Of a stretch of 64,000 bases of DNA, positions 42,787-50,389 are shown piece by piece; within the stretch, counting starts at the first letter, position 1, and each line of letters starts with the position of its first letter. The stretch comes from Candidatus Aminicenantota bacterium (GTDB taxonomy: Bacteria > Acidobacteriota > Aminicenantia > Aminicenantales > UBA4085). The stretch covers positions 127,195 to 191,194 of the forward strand of contig PLMN01000009.1 in the NCBI GenBank assembly GCA_003141555.1. Reading direction: 5' to 3'. The notes under the pieces are model-generated. The model did not search any database. It was given only the letters and a program-made list of their open reading frames with translations, and had not been told where the DNA came from. The translations under genes were made by a program, and so were the position numbers.

Positions 42787-43824
42787 TTACCTCTTTTGGG
42801 TACGAAATTGCGATAGTGCCGAATTATCCACAAGCCTTACCAGTGTCTTCGGTGTGAACACCTTGCCTTTAGTATGAACTATCATCTGGCGCATATCTTC
42901 ACGGCGGACACCGAAGCCCCGTCCTGCCAAACAGGCGATGACCTGATAGCCAGATTTGCCTTCACGAAGTCGTTGCTCTGACATCTGGCACGAGCGAATT
43001 ATTCGAGTGGCTTTGTCCCTCGCCGTGCCATCATCTTCAGTCAACTTTGCCTCAATGATAACGGAGGGCTGGAACTCATCGGGAACGATAAAATCCGGTG
43101 CCTGATCGAAACCCGCAAGGCGTTCGGCCCTCTTCGTCTTACGGAAGGTCACCCCGGCCAAAGTCAACTGTTCCTCAATTGCCGACTCAAGGCCGTCTCC
43201 CACCAACTCACTTACGGAGTCTCGATGCCCAGCGAACGGTCTTCCAAGAAATCGTTCGTAAAGCAACATTGCATAAGGCGCACCAAGACCCGCCAGGCGC
43301 TGCAAGGACGAGAGTCCCTCCAGACTGTCCGCCTTGAAGAATCGGTGCAGCCTATCCGCAGGCACATTAGGGCAACCTTCTACAATCAGATCGCAGGCTG
43401 TTTCAACCATGGCAGTGATTCTCGCGAGCGTTATGCTGCCCGGTTTCAATATCCGATTAGGATTAGACCGGATACTCCGGTCGAGGGTCCTTGCGGCATT
43501 CTGCGGAACATCCACTTTTTTACGGCTAGAAGTGATGTAGGCCCATTCCGGAGGAGTGAATCCAAGTATCGTCCTGAGCACGATTAAAACGACAGGGCAT
43601 TCGAGCGTTACAGAGATTATGGCGGCGCTCTCAAACCGGGCGAACCCATTTGAGGCTTTCTTTAGCTTCTCATACCCAGCAGCAAATACGGGATAATCAA
43701 GAAAGCCATCTCCCTTGGGCATAACTAGGAACTCTGATGCCAAGCTCGAAAATACAGCATCAACAAATATGTCTGGGTTGGCCAATACCTCGTCCTGATC
43801 GGCTTCAAAAGGGAATCTCATCAT
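42787..43824 (-). CDS. Probable restriction endonuclease with PD-(D/E)XK core
   Basis: A 345-residue protein. A nuclease core is readable in the C-terminal half: a Glu in 'SAIEEQL' near residue 217, Asp244 ('PDFIVP'), and Glu258-Ala-Lys260 ('IIEAK'), the PD-x(n)-E-x-K pattern of PD-(D/E)XK nucleases. The N-terminal 200 residues are helical and may be a target-recognition region. The gene overlaps the 3' end of the methyltransferase by 20 bases and starts with an ATGATG behind a GGAGGC site, so the two form an operon as expected for a restriction-modification pair. Its specificity is unknown. Confidence 0.75.
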   Translation of the reverse strand: MMRFPFEADQDEVLANPDIFVDAVFSSLASEFLVMPKGDGFLDYPVFAAGYEKLKKASNGFARFESAAIISVTLECPVVLIVLRTILGFTPPEWAYITSSRKKVDVPQNAARTLDRSIRSNPNRILKPGSITLARITAMVETACDLIVEGCPNVPADRLHRFFKADSLEGLSSLQRLAGLGAPYAMLLYERFLGRPFAGHRDSVSELVGDGLESAIEEQLTLAGVTFRKTKRAERLAGFDQAPDFIVPDEFQPSVIIEAKLTEDDGTARDKATRIIRSCQMSEQRLREGKSGYQVIACLAGRGFGVRREDMRQMIVHTKGKVFTPKTLVRLVDNSALSQFRTQKR

Positions 43825-46006
43825 ATGCCTCCGAAGTCTCGCGCACAATTCCAGCCGGTATCCAATCCTGTTTTTGCGGCGCAGAGGAAAATCTTGATTC
43901 CAAATTGGCTAGGACGGCCGCCAACCCACCAAAACCTGAGTACCACGCTTGTACGGCTGCCATCTTCTCGATTGTGGGCTTTTCACTTTTCCAGTCAGTG
44001 CGAAGATACCACACGGCTAGCCGGGTCAGATGACCGCACGAGATACAACGAATGTCCCCCTGTGTCGCTTCCAGTCCACCTTGTGCCAAGTCTTCGATCT
44101 CTTTCTGAATTAGATCGGCAAGCCCTTTAGTGGAATTCACAACCCACCGGCGCGGGACCAGTCCAGTCTGACGGCATACGAATACCGTATCGATCACCGA
44201 TGATCTGGTACCATTGATATGGATCGAAGCTCCCATTTCGGCCGGGCACGGGAGCGAAGCCGAACAAGTCAATCCCGCGTCAAGAATAGCGACAGCGAGC
44301 GGCACATAAGCATCCAATTTGTTATGATGAAAAGTAAATACCAACGGGCATCCTGATCTCAACCGTGCCGCCGCCATACTGAAGGCCGCAGAGATCCCCT
44401 CCGCAAAATGAACAAGATCCCTGCCCATGTTGACGTTGCCGGTTAGCTCTTTCGTGTTTCGCGTCGTCAGGCTCGAAAACTCCGGGTGCGCGGCACCCAC
44501 CAATTTCCGCAACCATACGTAGCAAAAATCCATCAACTCGGCGTATTGCACATTACCGAAATAAGGCGGATCGGTGAAAACCCCATCGAAAATTGCCGTT
44601 CCTTGCAACGCTGAGGAATCCCCGCAAATTAAATCAACCTGACGATGTTCCGTCGGATGCGAACTGCTGTTAGATGTGCCGATCCACTCCCCAGCAATCG
44701 GCACCTCGATTTTTCTGTTCCCTTCATGACGAACCTCAAACGGCTGGCGGCAGTAACGTTTCGCTTTCGCAAACTTTTCTGTAATATTCAGCCAGCCGCC
44801 GCTGCCTACCGGTAGGCCGCTTGTCCCTTCAATGCCGAGGATATTGGATTCGCACTGAATCAGCCCGACCGGGAAGCCGTGAACCGAAAAGATATCGAGT
44901 GATTTCAGAGCCATGATATCGTATCGGCAGAGCATGTTTTGATAGCGAAGCAGGTCGGACAGATTTGTCGCCAACGCTTCTCGTATCCGCTCATCCGGAT
45001 AATTTGCTATCCACCGGCAACTTAATTCTAGGCCGACTAACTGACGCGCGTTGAATAACTCCTTGTAGCTTCGGTAACCCCACCGATGAAGTCGCCCGGT
45101 CTCGTCGCCTTTTGGAATCGCGTCTTCCGGAATGAACCGCGGCCGCATCTCCCGTAGTCGAAGTTCTGCTTCAGCGAATTTCGCCAGGTCCTCAGCGTCC
45201 GGAGCCTTGAAGTGTCGCCCCTTCCGCCGTTCATTTTCCTGTGAATATGGAACATGGTATTCGATGGCGAACAAGCGGTGATCCGGAGGGAATCCCGTCG
45301 GATAGGTGACTTGCGCATTACAATGGAGGCAGCGCGAACGATTACGCCCGGCCACATGTTCAATAGGCAGATGCATGCCGCAATAAGGACACTGTCCCGG
45401 GTGCGTTCTGTCCTTAGATTCGAATAATGAACCGCAATAGCCGCAAACAAAGACATTAGCAGTATGCCGCACATCCTGGGCAATTAGATGGTTCGGAAAC
45501 AAATCGTGCTCCTTCCCGCACGATCCGCATTTGACTTTCTTGACCCACAGAAAGTACTTCGCCTCCGAAATCATGCCCGTCGTTGGGCACTTCGTGAGGA
45601 ATAAATGTCCGATTTCTTTCCGTAAATCCTCTCGCATTGCTGCAGCCGCCTCAGCATAAGCTTCTAGTTTTAAATCCTGAATCTCCTGCCGGACGATCCA
45701 CCATGCCATCGGGTTAATGTCTGCGGCCGTGACCTTGCACCCGAGGCGATTGGCTTCCACCACGGTGGTTCCGCCTCCCATAAACGGGTCGAGAATATGT
45801 TTGTCCGGGAAACGATGTCCATGGAAGTACGTCTGCTCTATGCGCTGCTCTTCTAATTCCGAAAGGATCAGCGCCCGAAACAATGTGCCCGGCCTCCGCG
45901 CGAACCATTTGTGCACTGCAATCAATGGACGGTAATTCTGCTGTATTTGTTTCTCTGCCAATGCAAGGCGTGCAACGAAAGGGATTTGGAAGTGGCGCTC
46001 AATCAT
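43805..46006 (-). CDS. DNA adenine/cytosine-N4 methyltransferase, DUF1156-type, with zinc ribbons
   Basis: A 733-residue methyltransferase. The N-terminal 'HKWFARRP' region (about 30-40) matches DUF1156; the SAM-binding motif I is 'DPFMGGGTT' at 73-81, and the catalytic 'DPPY' is at 479-482, so the two halves of the methylase fold are separated by a long insert. The insert carries four CxxC/CxxxC pairs (Cys160-163, 188-191, 206-209, 226-229), forming zinc ribbons, and another lies near the C-terminus. DPPY indicates amino-group methylation (N6-adenine or N4-cytosine). It precedes the nuclease gene, which it probably protects against. DUF1156 methylases occur in several defence systems. Confidence 0.88.
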   Translation of the reverse strand: MIERHFQIPFVARLALAEKQIQQNYRPLIAVHKWFARRPGTLFRALILSELEEQRIEQTYFHGHRFPDKHILDPFMGGGTTVVEANRLGCKVTAADINPMAWWIVRQEIQDLKLEAYAEAAAAMREDLRKEIGHLFLTKCPTTGMISEAKYFLWVKKVKCGSCGKEHDLFPNHLIAQDVRHTANVFVCGYCGSLFESKDRTHPGQCPYCGMHLPIEHVAGRNRSRCLHCNAQVTYPTGFPPDHRLFAIEYHVPYSQENERRKGRHFKAPDAEDLAKFAEAELRLREMRPRFIPEDAIPKGDETGRLHRWGYRSYKELFNARQLVGLELSCRWIANYPDERIREALATNLSDLLRYQNMLCRYDIMALKSLDIFSVHGFPVGLIQCESNILGIEGTSGLPVGSGGWLNITEKFAKAKRYCRQPFEVRHEGNRKIEVPIAGEWIGTSNSSSHPTEHRQVDLICGDSSALQGTAIFDGVFTDPPYFGNVQYAELMDFCYVWLRKLVGAAHPEFSSLTTRNTKELTGNVNMGRDLVHFAEGISAAFSMAAARLRSGCPLVFTFHHNKLDAYVPLAVAILDAGLTCSASLPCPAEMGASIHINGTRSSVIDTVFVCRQTGLVPRRWVVNSTKGLADLIQKEIEDLAQGGLEATQGDIRCISCGHLTRLAVWYLRTDWKSEKPTIEKMAAVQAWYSGFGGLAAVLANLESRFSSAPQKQDWIPAGIVRETSEAYDEIPF

Positions 46007-46371
46007 ACTTTGTCTTCATTCTTCTGTAGCCGGACTATGATTATACAGATTATACTAAACAGAAAATATATCTGACGGTCTCTTTCTGAATATTTATCTT
46101 TCTCTCTTTTTTGCTTTTCATTAAACTCCTCGCCTTTCTATCATTTTTTAATGCTTGGCTAATCTTGTTTTAAAAGCTGTTTCACCCTGTGGCGTTTGAA
46201 GATCTTTTCATCGGCCAGCGCACGGAGTTCTCAGCCGAAACTCTCGCTCGATGTTGATGTCATACGCCGATAACGGTCGGCCGGCGACCAGGCGATTACC
46301 GCGGAGTGCGCCGAACGAAGTAACGTTCGACCACACACGGTCGGGGCAATGTCTCGAGGGCTCGCCCATTT
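46007..46371. other. AT-rich gap between methyltransferase and PIN toxin
   Basis: A 365-base gap without an intact gene. Its left half (46020-46180) is markedly AT-rich and probably holds the methyltransferase promoter, although no convincing -35/-10 pair was found. Its right half contains the toxin relic at 46208-46330. A CTTTTCATTAAACTCC-type polypyrimidine stretch gives no hairpin. Confidence 0.5.
46208..46330 (-). pseudogene. Possible relic of a VapC-type PIN toxin
   Basis: The minus frame ending at a TGA (46208-46210) reads 'ALRGNRLVAGRPLSAYDINI', followed by 'EREFRLRTP'. The first part resembles the 'G-R-P-x-x-x-Y-D-x-x-I-A' segment of VapC toxins and the second the 'R-E-F-x-R-V' strand that normally comes some 20 residues later, so an internal piece seems deleted. 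There is no start codon of its own. It lies just downstream of an intact PIN/RHH pair. Weakly supported. Confidence 0.3.
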
Positions 46372-46776
46372 CTATTTCAAAAGGAATTCCTCCGGGCAGA
46401 CGGCTGTGTCCGGGAAAGCGGCAAGAAGCGCCTTGTCGCGCGTAATGAGGGAGATTCGGAGAGATTGGGCCAACGCGACGTACTCGCAATCGTAAGCCGA
46501 ACAACCGCTCCGCGCGCAAAGCTCGAGGACAGCCTCTGATTTAACCTCGAATTCGTTTCGGTCGAGAATCATCTCCGCTTCGGCCATGGCCGAAAAGGCC
46601 TCTTCGAGAGAGATGCTTTTCAGCCTCAGCTGAACGGCCAGGACATTCCGAAATTCGCTTCTGAGCAGAAGGGGAACGGCCCAATCCGGATCTTTTTTTA
46701 GCAGAGCCTCCGAATCAGCCGTCTTTGGACCGGGAATGAGAAGCGGTACGAGAATATTGGCATCAATGACGATCAA
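46372..46776 (-). CDS. PIN-domain ribonuclease toxin (VapC-like)
   Basis: A 134-residue PIN domain. The acidic residues are placed as in VapC toxins: Asp5 ('VIDANIL'), Glu41 ('RSEFRNVL'), Asp96 ('SAYDCEYVALA') and Asp114 ('ITRDKALL'). Such toxins cleave tRNA or rRNA when released from their antitoxin. The start codon overlaps the stop of the antitoxin gene (ATGA), giving the usual antitoxin-first, coupled order. The length and full acidic set indicate an intact, probably active toxin. Its target is unknown. Confidence 0.9.
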   Translation of the reverse strand: MIVIDANILVPLLIPGPKTADSEALLKKDPDWAVPLLLRSEFRNVLAVQLRLKSISLEEAFSAMAEAEMILDRNEFEVKSEAVLELCARSGCSAYDCEYVALAQSLRISLITRDKALLAAFPDTAVCPEEFLLK

Positions 46777-47018
46777 AGCCGGCCCTCGCGCTTGGCTTGA
46801 TCGATTTTCAGGTCGTCGAGCCAGACATTCTTCAATCTTTCGCGTATCACGCGGGCGGAGGCGAGAATGTCATTCGCCGTTCTCCGCCGTGGACGGAGTC
46901 CTTCATCGAGAATCGCGAGGATTTCGCTGTTGATGCTACGTCGGTGACGGACCGCGCTGGCCTTAATGTCCTTGTGCAGGCCGGCGGGAATTTTTTTTAG
47001 AGTAATGTTGGTTGCCAT
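46773..47018 (-). CDS. Ribbon-helix-helix antitoxin (FitA/Arc-like)
   Basis: An 81-residue protein whose N-terminus 'ATNITLKKIPAGLHKDIK' followed by 'SINSEILAIL' fits the beta-strand plus two-helix ribbon-helix-helix DNA-binding fold of FitA/VapB-type antitoxins; the Arg/Lys-rich C-terminal half would wrap the toxin. The ATG at 47018 has a GGAGGG site at normal distance; a longer start at 47030 lies over the operator. It should repress its own promoter by binding the dyad at 47032-47050. Confidence 0.85.
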   Translation of the reverse strand: MATNITLKKIPAGLHKDIKASAVRHRRSINSEILAILDEGLRPRRRTANDILASARVIRERLKNVWLDDLKIDQAKREGRL

Positions 47019-47031
47019 GGCGCCCTCCAAA

Positions 47032-47079
47032 TGGTTCCATTATGAAACCATAATAGCACCACTCGCATCTATCCGTCAA
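47032..47079 (-). promoter_or_regulatory. Promoter and palindromic operator of the toxin-antitoxin pair
   Basis: On the minus strand TTGACG (47074-47079), an 18-base spacer and TATTAT (47050-47055). A 19-base dyad (47032-47050; arms TGGTTCCAT and TGGTTTCAT on opposite strands, one mismatch, single central base) covers the expected transcription start, the position expected for an RHH operator. Confidence 0.75.
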
Positions 47080-47151
47080 ATAGATAGACGGCGAAAACCA
47101 ATGGAATTCTCATCGCTTTTGAGCAGACGCAGATCTTTGCAAGCGGGAACC

Positions 47152-48987
47152 TTACTTCAACCGGACGTTGTCGATTGTCAGCCTGAACTTGCCCTCGTCC
47201 GTGACGGCGCCGATGAAGATGGCCATGAGGCCGCTTCCGTCGACCTTAAAATCCGCGAAGGGGAAAACATATTCCTTCCACTCCGGCCCTGGCGTGAAAT
47301 TCCGGGTCGCCGGGATGAAGCCCAGGCTCTGGACGAAGATCTCGACGGCGCATGGGCGCTTGTCGCCCTTGGCCCAGAAACTGATCGCCTTCTTGGAGGA
47401 GAGGTTGACCGGCGCCATCATCGACGGCCCCGGCGAGAACATCGCCCCGGCCCACTTGAACGGCGCGCCCGGCAGGATCTCGCCCGTGATCTCGAGCGCC
47501 CCCCGGCTTCCTTCCGCTCCGCCCGCGACGAGCTTCATCGCGGCCTGGGACTTGCCTTGGTAGAGCGTGTCCGTCGAGACGATCCAGCCCGCCCCGAACG
47601 TCGAAGCGATCTTGTCGCCGTCGAAGTCGCTGATCAGGCCCGTCTCCGAACCCTCGGGCGCGGACACACTCTTCGCCTGCTCGGCCTGCTTCCGGTCCGC
47701 GGCCGCGGCCGTCGCGTATGCGGCGCGGTCCACGCGATGCCCTTCCTTCCAGATCGCGGCGATCCTGCGCGTGGCCATGATGTCGACGGTCGGATCGCCG
47801 GAGACGAGCAGCAGATCGGCCGTGAAACCCGGCTTGACGCGACCGCGCATCTTCAAACCGAATTTGTCCGCGGGGAGGGACGTCGCCGCCCGCAGGGCTT
47901 CGAGCGGGGTCAGGCCGGCCGAGACGAGGAGGACGAGCTCACGCTGGAGGCTCCCGCCGAAGATCGTGCTGGGATTGGGCGCATCGGTACCGGCAAGGAT
48001 CGGCACTCCGGCCGCCTTGAGCTGGCCCAGTGCCCGCACGGCCGCGTCGTAGGCCGCTTTCCGGGTGATGAACGAGACGCCGGTCTTCATCGCCTGGAGA
48101 TCGGCCGTCTTGAAATACGGCGCCAGGTCGGGATCGCCCGACAGCGTCTCGGTGTCGACCGTCCCCGACATGGTCCGCAGGATGCTGAGCGTCGGGATGA
48201 CGAACGCCTTCTTCCGGGCGGCGAGCCGGCCGAAATCGGGATCGAACGCGTCCTCGAAATAAAGATGCGCGAGGCCGTCCACACCGGCATTCAGCGCATC
48301 CTCGCAATTCTTGAGGGTGGCGGCGTGGATGACCGCCATCTTCCCTTTCTTGTGGGCGGCGTCGATCAGGGCCGCGACCTCGGCGTCGGTCACGGTCGGC
48401 CGCGGCATCCTATAGGCCGAACCGTCGTCGTGGATGATCTTGATGAAGTCCGAGCCCTCGGCGACCCGTTGATCGACGAAGGCGGCCGCATCGGCCGGCG
48501 ACGAGATCACGGGGATCTTCAAGCCGTATTCCGTGCCGTGGCCGCCGGCAACCGTGGCCAGCGTCCCGGAGGAAACGAGGAAGGCCTGGTCGGGAGCCTT
48601 GCCCTCGGCCTGGGCCTTCTTGACGGCCTGCATCACCGTCACGTCCATGAACATGTCGACGACCGCCGTGACGCCGAAGACGAGCGCCTGCTTGAGCATG
48701 TCGGCGCTGATCACATGGACGTGCGCGTCGATCAGGCCGGGCAGAATGGTCTTGCCCGTGCCGTCGATGATCTCGGCGCCGGCCGGGATCGCCGCGCCGG
48801 GTCCGCAGGCCACGATCTTCCCGCCGGCGATGACGACGTTTCCGACAGGGACGACGCGCTCGCCGTCGAAGATGCGGACGTTCGTGATAGCCGTCGCGCT
48901 GGCCGGTGCCGGCGCCTGCGGCCGGGCGACGGAGACAAGGCCGGTGAGCGAGATGCTTAATAGCGAAATCAAGATGAGGCGTTTCAT
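47152..48987 (-). CDS. Secreted amidohydrolase with C-terminal CIA30/jelly-roll-like domain
   Basis: A 611-residue protein with a signal peptide (residues 1-24). The amidohydrolase barrel follows: 'GLIDAHVHV' near residue 90, a likely Lys ligand in 'SDFIKIIHDD' near 185, 'VIHAATL' near 220, 'GLAHLYF' near 240 and the Asp of 'LAGTDAPN' near 337. The last 170 residues form a separate domain ('SDFDGDKIASTFGAGW', 'ISFWAKGDKRP', 'KEYVFPFADF') resembling CIA30/CBM11-type jelly rolls. The order resembles imidazolonepropionase- or prolidase-like amidohydrolases of Acidobacteria, whose substrates are mostly unknown. The ATG overlaps the stop of the upstream ATPase gene and has GGGGAGGGG in front. Confidence 0.82.
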   Translation of the reverse strand: MKRLILISLLSISLTGLVSVARPQAPAPASATAITNVRIFDGERVVPVGNVVIAGGKIVACGPGAAIPAGAEIIDGTGKTILPGLIDAHVHVISADMLKQALVFGVTAVVDMFMDVTVMQAVKKAQAEGKAPDQAFLVSSGTLATVAGGHGTEYGLKIPVISSPADAAAFVDQRVAEGSDFIKIIHDDGSAYRMPRPTVTDAEVAALIDAAHKKGKMAVIHAATLKNCEDALNAGVDGLAHLYFEDAFDPDFGRLAARKKAFVIPTLSILRTMSGTVDTETLSGDPDLAPYFKTADLQAMKTGVSFITRKAAYDAAVRALGQLKAAGVPILAGTDAPNPSTIFGGSLQRELVLLVSAGLTPLEALRAATSLPADKFGLKMRGRVKPGFTADLLLVSGDPTVDIMATRRIAAIWKEGHRVDRAAYATAAAADRKQAEQAKSVSAPEGSETGLISDFDGDKIASTFGAGWIVSTDTLYQGKSQAAMKLVAGGAEGSRGALEITGEILPGAPFKWAGAMFSPGPSMMAPVNLSSKKAISFWAKGDKRPCAVEIFVQSLGFIPATRNFTPGPEWKEYVFPFADFKVDGSGLMAIFIGAVTDEGKFRLTIDNVRLK

Positions 48988-50156
48988 GGTCGATACTCCC
49001 CTCCCCACAAGGCTTCCAGGAATAGCTTCCAGGGAAGGATGGAGATTTCCTCTGCCTTCCGCGGGCGCGGTTCCAACGAGACACAAATATAGCGCTTGAA
49101 TTTCTTTTCCTCGGCCAGCGCCTTCAGTGATTTCAAGTCCTGGGGCGAGACGTTTGCCTTAGCCTTGACCTCCACCGCGGTGTGGTCTCCTAGGAGGAAA
49201 TCGACCTCGAATCCGGAAGTCGAGCGCCAAAAGCTGAGGCTTTCTGAGGAAACATAATCCACGTAGCTGGACAGTTCGTGCATGAGATAGGTTTCGAAAG
49301 CATCGCCGAATTCCGGAGTCCCCGGCCGAAACTCCCGCTCCTGGAGGGCGGCCACGACCCCGACGTCGAAGAAATAGTACTTGGAAGACGAAAAAGGCTT
49401 CCTTTTCTTCGATTGTTTCCAAGCCGGCAGCTCGCGAAGGACAAGCGTATCCTTCAAGATCTCGAAATATTCATAGACGGTCGTCCGCGCCACCTGGGCG
49501 TCGTTGGCCAGATTGGTGAAGTTCACGATGGTCGCGTTGCAATAGGCGGCGACTTTCAGGAAACGGCTGAAAGCCGGGACGTTGCGAGCCGCGCCCTCAG
49601 CGACGATTTCCTGTTGGAGATAAGCGCCCGCATAGGCTTCGAGGTCGGCCCGCGGATCATCCGAAAAATAGATCGACGGCAAGAGCCCCCTATTCACGGC
49701 CCGGTTCAGATCGAAGCGATCGCCGAGCTCTCTCCACGTGAGCGGGTGGAGGTGTTTGATCCTGGCCCGCCCGCCGAGCAGGTTGACGCCTCCGCGCCGG
49801 AGCTTCCGGGAGCTCGAACCCGTCAGGAGGAATCGAACCCCGCGGCTTTCGATCAGGCGGTGCACTTCGTTGAGCAGGCTCGGCAGCCGCTGGATCTCAT
49901 CGATGACGACGATCGAATCTTCCGGTCCCAGCTCCTCCTCGAGCCGGCCGGGATTCCGGCCGAAGGCCAGAAAGACCGAGCTGTCCAGGAGATCGTAGAT
50001 TTTCGCCTTGGGGAGCGAATGGCGGACGAGCGACGTTTTTCCCGTCTGTCGCGGGCCGAACAGAAAATGGGACCGCTTAGCCAGGAGAGCGGGGAGATCA
50101 AGCAGACGGGGAATCCAGACCGGAGAAGGAGCTTGGGGTGTCGACATTGTCGTCAT
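48984..50156 (-). CDS. AAA ATPase with DUF4143 domain
   Basis: A 390-residue protein. Walker A 'GPRQTGKT' is at residues 34-41 and Walker B 'IVVIDEIQ' at 82-89, followed by sensor 'LLTGSSS' near 111. The C-terminal DUF4143 region includes a winged-helix-like segment ('DAQVARTTVYEYFEIL') and a PD-(D/E)XK-like 'FEVDFLLGDHTAVEVKAK'. Proteins of this AAA_14/DUF4143 group are widespread, often horizontally moved, and of unknown function. Its stop overlaps the amidohydrolase start, but the functional connection is doubtful. The ATG is at 50156, or possibly at 50147. Confidence 0.88.
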   Translation of the reverse strand: MTTMSTPQAPSPVWIPRLLDLPALLAKRSHFLFGPRQTGKTSLVRHSLPKAKIYDLLDSSVFLAFGRNPGRLEEELGPEDSIVVIDEIQRLPSLLNEVHRLIESRGVRFLLTGSSSRKLRRGGVNLLGGRARIKHLHPLTWRELGDRFDLNRAVNRGLLPSIYFSDDPRADLEAYAGAYLQQEIVAEGAARNVPAFSRFLKVAAYCNATIVNFTNLANDAQVARTTVYEYFEILKDTLVLRELPAWKQSKKRKPFSSSKYYFFDVGVVAALQEREFRPGTPEFGDAFETYLMHELSSYVDYVSSESLSFWRSTSGFEVDFLLGDHTAVEVKAKANVSPQDLKSLKALAEEKKFKRYICVSLEPRPRKAEEISILPWKLFLEALWGGEYRP

Positions 50157-50217
50157 TTATCATGCCAAATGACGACTCCGATGTCAATAGGGCAGGCGGC
50201 AGATCGCCTGGCAGGCG

Positions 50218-50271
50218 CTACCGATGATTCACGGCAAAAGTGATCGCGTCCTTGCGCCGGGCGGCCGAAGC
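50218..50271 (-). pseudogene. Relic of the 3' end of a LOG-family gene
   Basis: The minus frame ending in TAG at 50218-50220 reads ASAARRKDAITFAVNHR, directly after an in-frame TAA at 50272-50274. This lines up with the last residues of the intact LOG-family protein at 56103 (NSASWSKDAINFAVNRR), 11 of 17 identical. The rest of the gene is gone. It sits between the ATPase gene and the DUF5703-like gene. The remaining part of the gap up to 50389 shows no gene. Confidence 0.5.
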
Positions 50272-50389
50272 TTAAAAGCGGAAGAATGGATTTTTAATTC
50301 CGACGGTGATACCCTGACCACCATCTGGGTCAAGCGGATTGCCATAAGCTGGATGTCCCGAGCAAATCAGGTACGATGCGGAGAGCAGA

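Larger units (their letters stand above)
40803..47151. other. Lower-GC accessory island (restriction-modification, DUF262 protein, toxin-antitoxin)
   Basis: Base composition drops visibly from the GC-rich operon on the left to about even A/T and G/C through the three restriction genes, and reaches clearly AT-rich stretches at 46020-46180. All island genes lie on the minus strand, against the purine operon. No integrase or transposase is seen. Positions 40803-40938 and 42658-42786 hold no gene I can support. The content (restriction-modification, GmrSD-like protein, PIN/RHH pair, toxin relic) is typical of a defence island acquired by transfer. Confidence 0.7.
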
